The position numbers and the translations under genes are program-made. From Nitrospirota bacterium (GTDB lineage Bacteria > Nitrospirota > Thermodesulfovibrionia > Thermodesulfovibrionales > JdFR-85): a DNA stretch of 64,000 bases. The stretch is taken from assembly GCA_015492645.1 (NCBI GenBank), contig WGER01000031.1, positions 35,685 to 99,684 of the forward strand, written 5' to 3'. The notes under the pieces were generated by a model. That model was not told the origin of the DNA, searched no databases, and was given only the letters and a program-made list of their open reading frames with translations. Positions 10,550-19,547 of the stretch are shown one piece after another (the first letter of the stretch is position 1; every line of letters begins with the position of its first letter).

Positions 10550-12127
10550 ATGAAAAAGATAGAGATATACGACACCACATTGAGAGACGGAACCCAGGCC
10601 GAGGATATAACCTTCAGTGTGGAGGATAAACTCAGGATCACCGAGAAACTTGACGAACTGGGAGTACACTTTGTTGAGGGTGGCTGGCCCGGCTCCAACC
10701 CCAAAGATGCAGAATACTTCAGAAAGGTAAAGAAACTCCCTCTCCACAACACAAGGGTTGTGGCCTTTGGCAGCACCCACAGGGCATCCCTCCCCGTAGA
10801 CAGGGACCCGAATATAAGGGCACTGCTGGATGCAAACACAGGGGCTATCACGGTGTTTGGCAAGACCTGGGACTTCCATGCCACCCATGCACTGAAGGTG
10901 AGTTTAGAACGGAATCTGGAGCTGATCCATGACACCCTGAGTTATTTAAGGCCAGAGGTTGACCTCCTCATCTTTGATGCAGAGCACTTCTACGATGGCT
11001 ACAGGGCGAACCCTGAATACGCCCTGAAGTGCCTCATGGTAGCCCAGGAGGCAGGGGCGGACAGGATCGTCCTCTGCGATACAAATGGCGGGAGTCTCCC
11101 CCACCAGGTCTCCGAGATAACTAGGAAGGTGAAAAAGGCCCTCAAGACCCCCATCGGGATACATGCCCATAATGACACTGATTGTGCTGTTGCAAACTCC
11201 ATTATGGCGGTAAAGGCCGGAGCAGTGCATGTGCAGGGGACCATCAATGGACTGGGTGAAAGATGCGGTAACGCCAATCTCTGCTCCATAATCCCGAATC
11301 TACAGTTAAAAATGGGGCTCAGGTGTATTTCCGATGAACAGTTAAGAAAACTCCGGGAGGTCTCACGTTTTGTGAACGAACTGGCCAACCTCAGGCATTT
11401 CAAGCGTCAGCCCTATGTGGGTGATAGTGCCTTTGCCCACAAAGGTGGTGTCCATGTCTCAGCGATTGAGAAGCACCCTGAGACATATGAACATATAAGA
11501 CCTGAACTGGTTGGCAACTCAAGAAGGATACTCATCTCTGACCTTGCAGGTAGAAGCAATATCCTGAGGAAGACCGAGGAGTTCGGTATACTCCTGAAGA
11601 AGGACTCTCCACTGCTTGCTGAGATACTGCATCAGGTGAAGGAACTGGAGAATCAGGGCTTCCAGTTTGAGGCAGCCGAGGCATCCTTCGAACTCCTTGT
11701 CAAGAAGATAATGGGGCTCCACAGGAGGTTCTTTGATCTTATAGGATTCAGGGTCATAGTGGAAAAACGGTCTGAGACTGAGGAGCCGATCAGTGAGGCA
11801 ACCATAATGGTGAGGGTGGGGGGGCACATTGAGCATACAGCAGCCACAGGTAATGGTCCAGTGAACGCCCTTGATAATGCCCTCCGCAAGGCGCTCGAGA
11901 AGTTCTATCCTGAACTGAAACAGGTCAGGCTCTATGACTACAAGGTGAGGGTCCTCACTGCTGGCAGGGGAACAGCAGCCAAGGTGAGGGTCCTGATCGA
12001 GTCCGGCGATGATGGCAGTAGATGGGGTACCGTGGGTGTCTCCGAGAACATTATAGAGGCCTCCTGGCAGGCACTTGTTGACAGCATTGAATACAAATTG
12101 ATGAGAGAAGAGATGGGTCAGGGATAA
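10550..12127 (+). CDS. cimA: (R)-citramalate synthase
   Basis: I choose ATG 10550 ([14 protein letters not shown], 525 aa) over the in-frame ATG at 10511, because the homologous region begins there; the ribosome site is weak either way. HMG-lyase-like TIM barrel: [24 protein letters not shown] metal-binding HxH and [11 protein letters not shown], then a C-terminal LeuA-type allosteric domain. The length and [15 protein letters not shown] fit the CimA group, which condenses pyruvate and acetyl-CoA to citramalate for isoleucine synthesis, rather than isopropylmalate synthase. scpB starts 1 nt after the stop. Confidence 0.92.
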   Translation: MKKIEIYDTTLRDGTQAEDITFSVEDKLRITEKLDELGVHFVEGGWPGSNPKDAEYFRKVKKLPLHNTRVVAFGSTHRASLPVDRDPNIRALLDANTGAITVFGKTWDFHATHALKVSLERNLELIHDTLSYLRPEVDLLIFDAEHFYDGYRANPEYALKCLMVAQEAGADRIVLCDTNGGSLPHQVSEITRKVKKALKTPIGIHAHNDTDCAVANSIMAVKAGAVHVQGTINGLGERCGNANLCSIIPNLQLKMGLRCISDEQLRKLREVSRFVNELANLRHFKRQPYVGDSAFAHKGGVHVSAIEKHPETYEHIRPELVGNSRRILISDLAGRSNILRKTEEFGILLKKDSPLLAEILHQVKELENQGFQFEAAEASFELLVKKIMGLHRRFFDLIGFRVIVEKRSETEEPISEATIMVRVGGHIEHTAATGNGPVNALDNALRKALEKFYPELKQVRLYDYKVRVLTAGRGTAAKVRVLIESGDDGSRWGTVGVSENIIEASWQALVDSIEYKLMREEMGQG

Positions 12128-12128
12128 G

Positions 12129-12653
12129 GTGCGGACTGAGAAAAAGCCGGTGATAGAGGCACTGCTCTTCGTCGCAGGTACCCCCCTCTCACTAAAGGAA
12201 CTTCAGAAACTCACCGGTCTTCCTAAAGGAGAGATCCAGACCCTGATTTCAGAACTCCAGGCGGAGTATACCCGGAGGGGCTCAGGTATAAGGATCGTGG
12301 AGGTGGCAGAGGGATACCAGATGGTGACCGCCCCTGAGGTGGCTGAGTGGATAAAACCCCTGAAAGGTGGACAGGCAGGCGCCAAACTCTCCCGGGCCGC
12401 CCTTGAGACCCTCGCAATAGTGGCATATCGTCAGCCAATTACAAAGGCAGAAATAGAAGAACTGCGAGGGGTAAATTCTGATGCCGTGATAAAGAGCCTC
12501 CTTGAGAAGAGACTCATCAGGGTCGTGGGTAAGAAGGAGGTGCCCGGCAGGCCCCTGCTCTATGGCACCACTAAGGAGTTCCTCCTCTACTTCGGACTGA
12601 AGGACCTCTCAGAGTTGCCAGAGATCGAGGAACTCGCTCCTGGAGAACTCTAA
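12129..12653 (+). CDS. scpB: Segregation and condensation protein B
   Basis: 174 aa beginning at a GTG directly after the cimA stop. It has two winged-helix domains typical of ScpB: VIEALLFVAGTPLSLKEL, then LSRAALETLAIVAYRQPITKAEIEELRGV and VVGKKEVPGRPLLYGTTKEFL. With ScpA it forms the kleisin part of the bacterial SMC complex. ScpA is not next to it. Its last 4 nt overlap the convergent cobO gene. Confidence 0.96.
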   Translation: MRTEKKPVIEALLFVAGTPLSLKELQKLTGLPKGEIQTLISELQAEYTRRGSGIRIVEVAEGYQMVTAPEVAEWIKPLKGGQAGAKLSRAALETLAIVAYRQPITKAEIEELRGVNSDAVIKSLLEKRLIRVVGKKEVPGRPLLYGTTKEFLLYFGLKDLSELPEIEELAPGEL

Positions 12654-13156
12654 TACTCAATCCCCTCTCTTGCCTTCAGCCCCTTCTGATGGGGGTGCTT
12701 TATCGCCTTCATATAGGTGACATAATCAGCCACCTCTATCATCCTGTCAGTCGCACCCCTGCCTGTGAGGACCAGTTCCGTCTGACCGGGAAACTGTTTG
12801 ATAAACCGGATCGCCTCCTCTTCCTCCAGCATCCCGCTGTTCAAGAGGTTGTTGAATTCGTCTATCACAACCATATCATAATTATGTGCATCAGACAGGA
12901 GTTCCCCAAGTATCTGCCTCACTCTTATGGCCACCCTGTCCCTGTCTATTTCAGGGGAAAAGAGCGGTGATGGCACATCCCTGTATCTCTTCACCTTGAT
13001 GGAGAGTGCCTCCATCAGTTCGGTCTCCCCTCCCTCAGCAGTGGTCTTCATCACCTGCACGAATAGGACCCTCAACCCCCTGCTCTTTGCCCTGAGGGCG
13101 AGTCCCACAGCAGCAGTCGTCTTCCCCTTGCCCTCACCTGTGTAGATGTGTATCAC
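12650..13156 (-). CDS. cobO: Cob(I)yrinic acid a,c-diamide adenosyltransferase
   Basis: 168 aa CobA/CobO family enzyme. The P-loop is at the extreme N-terminus (TGEGKGKTTAAVGLALRA), with VVIDEFNNLL as the Walker-B region and LVLTGRGA near the end. It transfers the adenosyl group of ATP to corrinoid cobalt. It is the last gene of the long minus-strand run, and its start overlaps the TPR lipoprotein gene by 23 nt. The dsrN-type amidase at 40.6-42 kb is another corrin-family enzyme, but no corrin pathway cluster is present. Confidence 0.95.
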   Translation of the reverse strand: MIHIYTGEGKGKTTAAVGLALRAKSRGLRVLFVQVMKTTAEGGETELMEALSIKVKRYRDVPSPLFSPEIDRDRVAIRVRQILGELLSDAHNYDMVVIDEFNNLLNSGMLEEEEAIRFIKQFPGQTELVLTGRGATDRMIEVADYVTYMKAIKHPHQKGLKAREGIEY

Positions 13157-13604
13157 CCAGTTTCTCCCTTATGCATTTAAGTGTATCCCTGTAGATGGCC
13201 TCCCTTTCTGGCCGCTCCTTCAGGGCCTGCTGTATAAGGGCCTCCGCCTCTTTGAGCCTTTTGCCAAGGGTGCAGTAAAGCCATGCAAGGTTGTTCATCG
13301 CATCAGGGGCCACACTGGAGTGTCTCATCGCCTTCCTGTAGAACATCTCGGCATCCTCATATCTTTTAGTCCTGTAACAGAGGTTGCCTGCTGCAAGCAG
13401 GGCCTCGGGGACACTGGCAGAGGCCTTTCTGTAGTGCTCAAGGGCAAGTTCATATTCGCCCCTCCTTTCATAGACATAACCCAGACTGAGGTGTTCCTCC
13501 GGGGTAAGTGGATCAACCTCCTTTACCACCTTTACCCCACTACAGCCCACAGAAAGGATGATCAGTAGCAGGAGAAATCTCTCTGCCCTGCTGACCTGCA
13601 CCAT
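13134..13604 (-). CDS. TPR-repeat lipoprotein
   Basis: About 156 aa from the ATG at 13604, which overlaps the preceding stop as TGATG; a longer reading from 13652 would run into the upstream gene. The N-terminus is a lipoprotein signal with lipobox LSVGC. At least three TPR units follow (EEHLSLGYVYERRGEYELAL, PEALLAAGNLCYRTKRYEDA, DAMNNLAWLYCTLGKRLKEA). Probably a membrane-anchored scaffold. A TPR protein often accompanies PA2778-like peptidases, as here. Confidence 0.85.
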   Translation of the reverse strand: MVQVSRAERFLLLLIILSVGCSGVKVVKEVDPLTPEEHLSLGYVYERRGEYELALEHYRKASASVPEALLAAGNLCYRTKRYEDAEMFYRKAMRHSSVAPDAMNNLAWLYCTLGKRLKEAEALIQQALKERPEREAIYRDTLKCIREKLGDTHLHR

Positions 13605-14137
13605 CAATCTCCTGCCTTTATCAGGAGGCTCCAGTAACCTGTCCTCCTCCATATTCTCAGAAACCTCTCGTACGGGATGAAATGGTTTCTCCTTGTATCG
13701 GTATGGACAAGCACCCCTTCCTCCGAGTACCCAGTGACTACCAGGAAGTGGTTCTTCTGTAGACCTGCTATCCCGTAGTCAACCATTACGATGAGCGGGA
13801 TCCCCTCATCCAATCTCTCTTTCAGGTCTCTGAGGCCCCCTCTGTAGAGCCTCGCCTCAAGGCCATGCCTTTCGGCATAAAGCAGCAGGTCAATACTCAA
13901 TGTGCCCTTCAGTCTTGGATTATAGACCTCGGCTGCCACGTCCTCTATGGTTGTCACCTGTCCCCAGTAGGAAAGTACTGAGGCCAGTGCAGAGGCACCA
14001 CAGAGCCCCCCCTCATAGGGGTAGAAGGGGACATCAAGCAACACATCTGTCCCTCTGCCCCTCTCAATGGTGGCTGAGCACCCGGCCAGCAGGAAAAGGA
14101 GACAGAGGGCCAGTCCTTCAGCCTTCAACCACCACAA
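13604..14137 (-). CDS. PA2778-like C39-type cysteine peptidase, lipoprotein
   Basis: 177 aa. Lipoprotein signal with lipobox LLAGC, then a papain-like C39 domain: nucleophile Cys in GGLCGASALASVLSYWG, His in QKNHFLVVTGY and Asp in HTDTRRN. The usual export transporter domains are absent, so it is a stand-alone peptidase, likely anchored in the envelope. It matches the PA2778 family, which co-occurs with PA2779 proteins and a TPR partner, exactly as here. Overlaps the PA2779-like gene by 20 nt and the TPR gene by 1 nt. Substrate unknown. Confidence 0.82.
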   Translation of the reverse strand: MWWLKAEGLALCLLFLLAGCSATIERGRGTDVLLDVPFYPYEGGLCGASALASVLSYWGQVTTIEDVAAEVYNPRLKGTLSIDLLLYAERHGLEARLYRGGLRDLKERLDEGIPLIVMVDYGIAGLQKNHFLVVTGYSEEGVLVHTDTRRNHFIPYERFLRIWRRTGYWSLLIKAGD

Positions 14138-14504
14138 TCCTGTGTCCGGTAAGTTGTAGGAGTATCACCACCAGTATGGCTATTACCAGGAGGGTGACCA
14201 GAAGACCAAGACCGCTGTCACCACCTACCCTTATCCCATCCAGTTGACTTACGAGGTGATGCAGTTGATCATCATCGAGTCCCTTTAGCCTCTGCATCAC
14301 CTCCTCTTCTGTTAGCCCAACTGACCTCAGTTTTTCCTTCAGGATCTTTGTCTCAAGAAGTTTCTGCAGTTTCAGGAGGTCTGCCTCTCTGTCCATCTGA
14401 GTGGCGATGAGGGTCTCTGTGTCAACAAGTGCAGAGGTTGCAGAGGTGACAGATGAGAAGATGCTGAAGGTGAGAGCAACTACCAGGGCGATGAATCTCC
14501 TCAT
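14118..14504 (-). CDS. PA2779-like small exported membrane protein
   Basis: 128 aa. N-terminal signal sequence (FIALVVALTFSIFSSVTSATSA), a charged helical middle (ETLIATQMDREADLLKLQKL) and a C-terminal membrane segment (LGLLVTLLVIAILVVILLQL). This architecture and its position before the C39 peptidase fit the PA2779 family; a role as the peptidase's partner or substrate is an inference. A good ribosome site (AGGAGGTGTATT) precedes the ATG. It follows gspD by 20 nt. Confidence 0.75.
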   Translation of the reverse strand: MRRFIALVVALTFSIFSSVTSATSALVDTETLIATQMDREADLLKLQKLLETKILKEKLRSVGLTEEEVMQRLKGLDDDQLHHLVSQLDGIRVGGDSGLGLLVTLLVIAILVVILLQLTGHRIVVVEG

Positions 14505-14524
14505 AATACACCTCCTATTTTTAT

Positions 14525-16432
14525 TTAAGGACCTCCTCTAAAAGGGGTCCCGCCTGGCCTTCTCATCTCATCTATCTCCTTCTTGATGGTCTTAATCCTG
14601 TCCTGAAAGTCCCTGAGTATCCTGTCCACATCCTCCTCTGACCTGATTATATGGGGTGTGACCATCACAATCAACTCGGTTTTTACATCTTTCTCATTTG
14701 TTGTCCTGAAGAGGCCCCCTAGCAGAGGTATATCACTCAACAAGGGCACCCCGCTCTGGGAGGTTGTCTTTTTTGTTGAGATGAGGCCGCCTATCAGGAG
14801 TGAGTGCCCGTCCTTTACCACACCTGTGGTCTGGGCCCTTCTGGTAATAAAACCCTGAAAGTCCTGATCCGCCACTTTATAGGTCTGCCCAGGACTGCTG
14901 AATTCCTGACTTATCTTGAGTGTCACCTTACCCTTTTCACTTATATGGGGTGTTACTGTGAGTATGATACCCGCGGTCCTGTACTGAATCTGACCTGTAG
15001 AGACAAGGGTGGTAGCGCCGGTGCCTGTGGCTGGCTGCTGGGTCAATCCTGTTGCTATTGGTATCTCGTCGCCTATCTCAATCTTCGCCTCCCTGTTGTC
15101 AAGTGCCAGGATATGGGGACTCGCAAGGACATTAAGGGCACCTCTGGATACAAGGAAGTTTATTATCGAGTTCACCTGTGTTGCATTGAGCACACCGGAG
15201 ACGATGGTGGAAAAACCACTGCTCTGTACTGGCAGGATCTTGCCCTCTTCAGTTGTGCCGAAGAGACCACCCTGTCCTATATTCACATTCTGGACCGTCA
15301 CACTCGTACCACCGAACTTCTTCAATAACCACTCCAGTCCATAACGTGTACTGTCAGTGAGCGTTATCTCTCCGATAAGGACCTCTATCAGGACCTGCTT
15401 TGGAGGTATATCCAGTTTCTTCAGTGTCTGAAGTATCGTGAGATAGTCAGAGGGGCTCGCCTTTATGATCAGGGCATTTATGTCCTCATAGGCAGTAATA
15501 GTAATCTCGCCCCTCACCTCTCCAGGCAGGGCCCCCACCACAGTGGGCTCCACCTGCTGAGGGGTCTTTTTTCTTGCGGGTACAAATCTTGCCTGTGGTC
15601 CTTTTCTGACAGGGACCTTTCTCTCATTCCTGGCATACAACTGCTTCAGTACCTCTGCGAGTTTCTTAGCCTCGCCATTTTCAACATAATACACAAATGT
15701 CCTGATGTTTTCCCTATCAGAGGGGGGTATGTCAACAGCCTCAAGGATCTTCATGATCTTCACGAGTGCATGGGGTCTTGCCGTGACAATAAGCAGATTA
15801 GTAGGCTCATAGACAATGATGTCAGACCCCTTAGGGATCAATCCCCTTAACAGGGAGGCGGCATCAGAGGCCCTTACATACTCCAAGGGGATAATCTGGG
15901 TTACGAAGGTGGAATCAAGGACCATCTTCACCTCTCTGCCCTTCTGTACCTCGGTCGGCTCGGTCTTTGCTGTGCCGATTGGTACGATCTTGTACACAGG
16001 TCCATCCTTCACAGCAGTGAGTCCGTTTAACTCAAGTATGCTCTGGAAGACCTGAAAGAGGTCCCTGTAGGGGAATTTTCTATAAGACTGGATGGTCACC
16101 TTGCCGGATATTCCTGGCGATAACAAATAATTGATTCCGAGCAGTTCGCCGATAGTGGATATCACCGTCTGGATGTCGGCATCCTCAAAGTTGAGCACAA
16201 TGTACCTCTGTTCTTTCTCACCTTCCACCCTCACAGGTTCCTGGGGTTTCTTTATCACCTTCTCTGGTCTCTGAGGGACTGCCTCTTCCGGTGGTTCAGG
16301 GAGTTTCAGTACCTCTTCTGCCTCCTCTCTCACCTCAGGAGGCCCGGATGGGGTGGCCTCTGGTCTTATCACCTCTTTCCTGGCACAACCCGCAAGAAGG
16401 GTGAGAAAGAGGAGAAAACAGAGGACTCTCAT
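14525..16432 (-). CDS. gspD: Type II secretion secretin
   Basis: 635 aa. Lipoprotein signal (LLAGCARKE), a Pro/Glu-rich linker, an N0 domain (IVLNFEDADIQTVISTIGELLGINYLL), N1-N3 modules (QIIPLEYVRASDAASLLRGLIPKG, ITAYEDINALIIKASPSDY) and the C-terminal secretin domain with ASPHILALDNREAKIEIGDEIP and VPLLSDIPLLGGLFR. It forms the outer-membrane channel. Its start overlaps the gspC stop by 4 nt. Confidence 0.95.
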   Translation of the reverse strand: MRVLCFLLFLTLLAGCARKEVIRPEATPSGPPEVREEAEEVLKLPEPPEEAVPQRPEKVIKKPQEPVRVEGEKEQRYIVLNFEDADIQTVISTIGELLGINYLLSPGISGKVTIQSYRKFPYRDLFQVFQSILELNGLTAVKDGPVYKIVPIGTAKTEPTEVQKGREVKMVLDSTFVTQIIPLEYVRASDAASLLRGLIPKGSDIIVYEPTNLLIVTARPHALVKIMKILEAVDIPPSDRENIRTFVYYVENGEAKKLAEVLKQLYARNERKVPVRKGPQARFVPARKKTPQQVEPTVVGALPGEVRGEITITAYEDINALIIKASPSDYLTILQTLKKLDIPPKQVLIEVLIGEITLTDSTRYGLEWLLKKFGGTSVTVQNVNIGQGGLFGTTEEGKILPVQSSGFSTIVSGVLNATQVNSIINFLVSRGALNVLASPHILALDNREAKIEIGDEIPIATGLTQQPATGTGATTLVSTGQIQYRTAGIILTVTPHISEKGKVTLKISQEFSSPGQTYKVADQDFQGFITRRAQTTGVVKDGHSLLIGGLISTKKTTSQSGVPLLSDIPLLGGLFRTTNEKDVKTELIVMVTPHIIRSEEDVDRILRDFQDRIKTIKKEIDEMRRPGGTPFRGGP

Positions 16433-16908
16433 TTCAGTTCCTCCACCTGTTTGAAGGTGAGTTCCAGGGGGATATCACCATACATCAGCCCCACCGTACG
16501 GTCATCAATCCTCATGACCTTCACCTCTCCGACGCTCTCCCCTGTCTTCAGTCTCACCGGTTTTTTCTCCCCGATCTGAAGTATCGCTATGTATTCACCA
16601 TACTGATTATAAACTATTCCTTTCAGTACAATCTCTTCCCTCGGGACCTCCTCGTGTGGTACCTCCTCAGGCACTATCTCCGGCTCAGGGGGAGGCTCCC
16701 CCCTGCCTGGTACAAAGAGGTTCTTCTGTACCACAAGGCCCACCCAGTCCTCCGGTGGTTCTGTAGGTGAAGGTATCTCTATCTCTGTCTTCACCCTTTC
16801 GGGAGGCCTGAACTGTCCGGGTCTATAACTGAGAGCAGTGTAAAGAGAATAGGAGGCATAGGCAAGATAAATAAGGCAGAGAACCAACAAGAGGTGATAT
16901 CTCTTCAA
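16429..16908 (-). CDS. gspC: GspC-like type II secretion inner-membrane protein
   Basis: 159 aa, short for GspC. One N-terminal membrane helix (YHLLLVLCLIYLAYASYSLYTAL), a Pro/Glu-rich linker and a homology-region-like beta domain (VLKGIVYNQYGEYIAILQI, VRLKTGESVGEVKVMRI). No PDZ domain. This resembles GspC and also PilP, and links the inner-membrane platform to the secretin. Overlaps neighbours on both sides by 4 nt. Confidence 0.75.
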   Translation of the reverse strand: MKRYHLLLVLCLIYLAYASYSLYTALSYRPGQFRPPERVKTEIEIPSPTEPPEDWVGLVVQKNLFVPGRGEPPPEPEIVPEEVPHEEVPREEIVLKGIVYNQYGEYIAILQIGEKKPVRLKTGESVGEVKVMRIDDRTVGLMYGDIPLELTFKQVEELK

Positions 16909-17429
16909 CTGTTCACCTCCCTCATACTGAACCCTCTTATCTCCATCTCTACCCTCAACTGTCCCGGCTCCTTCACATTCATCTGCCTGATCTTCAGATA
17001 CTCTATCTCAATGAGATATCTCTCTGTACAGAGTGAGTTGAGGAACTCCACCACTGCCTTCAGATCTCCGGTGAAGGTCAACTGCAGGGGATAGACAATC
17101 AGGGTCTCTGTGTCTACCGGTTCAAGTGGTCTCAGTGAAATTGTCTTCAGCCCTGCACTGTCAAGGCCCGACCTCACCAGTTCCTGCAACTGGACCCCCC
17201 CTCCTTTCAGCAGCCCTTTCTTCAGATCCTCAAGTTTGTCTGTGGCCGCCCTGAGGGCCTTCCCTATGACATCACCCTCAGCCAGTATCGATTCATACCT
17301 TTGAAGCCTCTTCTGTTTCTGAAACAGTTCATCCTCCATCAGGGGTATACGGGACTGTAGTGTCTGGACAACCAGAAAGACTGCCACGACGACTGCCACA
17401 GCCACCAGGAGGGTCTGCCTCTGTCTCAT
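16905..17429 (-). CDS. gspM: GspM/PilO-like assembly protein
   Basis: 174 aa. A single N-terminal membrane helix (TLLVAVAVVVAVFLVVQTL), a coiled coil (DELFQKQKRLQRYESIL) and a ferredoxin-like beta-alpha domain (LQLTFTGDLKAVVEFLNSL), as in GspM and PilO. Its position directly after the GspL-like gene supports the GspM call. ATGA overlap with both neighbours. Confidence 0.75.
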   Translation of the reverse strand: MRQRQTLLVAVAVVVAVFLVVQTLQSRIPLMEDELFQKQKRLQRYESILAEGDVIGKALRAATDKLEDLKKGLLKGGGVQLQELVRSGLDSAGLKTISLRPLEPVDTETLIVYPLQLTFTGDLKAVVEFLNSLCTERYLIEIEYLKIRQMNVKEPGQLRVEMEIRGFSMREVNS

Positions 17430-18640
17430 CTCTTCACCTTCAACCTTATATTGAACTGTTCCCCTTCATCTCTGGTTACAATGGGTGACAGGAGTTTCAT
17501 CTCAGCGAATATAGCAGATCCCTGAAGTGACTTCAGTGTTTCCAGGGCATCTCCTGCATATCCCCTTATCTCCACCCTGTCTCCCTCGTATTTCAGGTAC
17601 TGAAGCCATGCATCAAGAGGTACCCTCTCAGTCAGTTCCCTCAGAATAACCACCCCTTTGAAGGTCCTCTCCCTTACCGCTGTGAGTTCTTTCAGTTGTC
17701 CTGAGACCCTTCTGAACCGTTCACTGTCATCCAGAAGGGGTAGTGCCTTTTGCTCAAGGGTTGAGAGTCTCTGTTCTGTATCTCTCAGTGCCAGATGGAA
17801 TCTCCAGTAGGGAAGGAGCCCTGAGAGGAGGTGGATTACAATGGCGAGTGCTAACAATACAGTGGCCACCTTTGTAATTGTCGCTTCTGCCACTAAGGGC
17901 CTGGGCAAAAACTCAATACTCAGGGGCGACCCTGTCGGTGCCTTTGTAAGGACCTCTCTCTCATCAATGGGCACCCTCCTTGGTTGTTCAAGGGCTGTCT
18001 CCATTCCTGTGGGTATGTAGAAGTCGGCATCATGGGGGAGGTCCCTGAGCAGTATCTCAAGTGCCTTTGCCCTCTTCAGTTCCGAGAGTCTCTTCTCTTT
18101 AAAGCAGGCGATCTGCAGGTATTCGGACTCTCTGTACAGAAGACATGAGTGCCTCTCTGAAGAGATGTACTTCCTCTGGAAATAGCCTGCCACCTCGGTA
18201 AAGTAGGGCCTCAGGGAGATGACCCGCACACCAGCCTCCTCTGCCAGGCTGAAATACTCCTCTGCCTTTGCCCTTGAAAGGGCTGCTGCGATGACCCTGC
18301 TCCCCTCTTCTGTCCGATCAATCACCCTGAAACCGAAGAGATACTCCTCCAGGGGTAGAGGCAGTGTGTCCTCCATCTTAAAAGGTACCGCCCTTGCTAT
18401 GTCTGAGGACCTCTTTAAGGGGAGTGTGAAAAAATCGGATATGGTATGGTAGAAGGGGAAGAGGATTATAACGCCCTGCAGAGGATATCTGGCCCCCTTT
18501 TCCCTGAGGGTCTCCTTCAATGCATCAGAACCATCTTCCACGACAGCCTCATCCACCACTATGGATTTCAGCAGTCGGGACTTGATGATCAGTAGTCTAT
18601 GCCGTTTTTCGCTTATCCTTAGTACTGCTATAAATGACAT
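17426..18640 (-). CDS. gspL: GspL-like (PilM-PilN type) assembly protein
   Basis: 404 aa. Residues 1 to about 250 form a cytoplasmic actin-like (PilM/GspL) domain, including the interface-like stretch FKMEDTLPLPLEEYLFGFRV. A membrane helix (VATVLLALAIVIHLLSGLL) and a periplasmic PilN-like domain with a coiled coil follow. It would couple the GspE ATPase to the inner-membrane platform. The start overlaps gspK by 44 nt and is preceded by GGAGAG. Confidence 0.8.
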   Translation of the reverse strand: MSFIAVLRISEKRHRLLIIKSRLLKSIVVDEAVVEDGSDALKETLREKGARYPLQGVIILFPFYHTISDFFTLPLKRSSDIARAVPFKMEDTLPLPLEEYLFGFRVIDRTEEGSRVIAAALSRAKAEEYFSLAEEAGVRVISLRPYFTEVAGYFQRKYISSERHSCLLYRESEYLQIACFKEKRLSELKRAKALEILLRDLPHDADFYIPTGMETALEQPRRVPIDEREVLTKAPTGSPLSIEFLPRPLVAEATITKVATVLLALAIVIHLLSGLLPYWRFHLALRDTEQRLSTLEQKALPLLDDSERFRRVSGQLKELTAVRERTFKGVVILRELTERVPLDAWLQYLKYEGDRVEIRGYAGDALETLKSLQGSAIFAEMKLLSPIVTRDEGEQFNIRLKVKR

Positions 18641-19547
18641 CTTCTCTCCAGTAGAGCACCTCTGCCTTAAAGCCTCTTATATGGGGCCTCCTCTGAACCA
18701 CTGCATGAATATTATAACCAATATCAGAGTTCTTATAATGACCTGAAACCTCTATACTGAATACAGTGGAGGCCGTCTTGTTAAATCCCTTTGACGCGAA
18801 TACACCAGGAATCACCCTCAGCCCTCCAATTTCAGGATCTCTGTACCTCATCACCATCTCTATATCAGGTTCAGGGATCCCCATTAACCTCATTATCCTC
18901 TCACTGGCGGTGTTTATGTTTATCCCTCCTGTGCCGTAGGTGGTGATATAGGACAGCAGTGGCGGGTGTTCCTCTGAGCCATAGAGGACGTCCCTGCCAA
19001 ACCCCTTTACAAGGAGGAGTTCCCACGGGGTGTCAAGGGGCTGATTCTTTGATGTGTAGCCCAACCCCCTGTAGTACTCGTCTTCCGCTCCATTGAGCCT
19101 ATGTGCATCGTCCGGGTCTATCCAGTCCTTCAGGCTGTCCACCATCTCATCCACCCTCTCAGGGGGGTATCCGAGAGACAGCAGCAACCCCCTCAAGAGG
19201 TCATCCCTCAGAAAGTTCAGGTTTACCTTGGCGTCCTCAGGCGTGATCCTCACCTCAGCCACCCCATCGGTGAACTCTATCCTCGCTGGCAGGGGTCTGC
19301 TCTCTCTGTCAAGGTGGAGGAGGCCCTTGCGGTCAAGAAAGTCTACTGCTGGGTCTCTGTCTGAAAGCAGATACTTGAGGGCCTCATTGTATCCCCTGAG
19401 CGCAATCGCATAGGAGAGGGTCTTCTCCTTGTAGTTACGTGTCATTGCTGTGTTCAGCCTGTTTGAGAGGACAAATGTTGAGGCGACTACAATAAGGAAG
19501 ACCATTGTCCAGAGGACCATCAGGAGGGCATATCCGGCTCTGTTCAT
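18597..19547 (-). CDS. gspK: Type II secretion minor pseudopilin
   Basis: 316 aa. Short prepilin-like N-terminus followed by a hydrophobic helix (YALLMVLWTMVFLIVVASTFV), then the large GspK alpha domain with DWIDPDDAHRLNGAEDEYY, a calcium/SAM-like region, and GININTASERIMRLMGIPE. It caps the pseudopilus tip with GspI and GspJ. Those partners, and the major pseudopilin GspG, are not in the window. The start overlaps the gspE stop (ATGA). Confidence 0.92.
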   Translation of the reverse strand: MNRAGYALLMVLWTMVFLIVVASTFVLSNRLNTAMTRNYKEKTLSYAIALRGYNEALKYLLSDRDPAVDFLDRKGLLHLDRESRPLPARIEFTDGVAEVRITPEDAKVNLNFLRDDLLRGLLLSLGYPPERVDEMVDSLKDWIDPDDAHRLNGAEDEYYRGLGYTSKNQPLDTPWELLLVKGFGRDVLYGSEEHPPLLSYITTYGTGGININTASERIMRLMGIPEPDIEMVMRYRDPEIGGLRVIPGVFASKGFNKTASTVFSIEVSGHYKNSDIGYNIHAVVQRRPHIRGFKAEVLYWREDVIYSSTKDKRKTA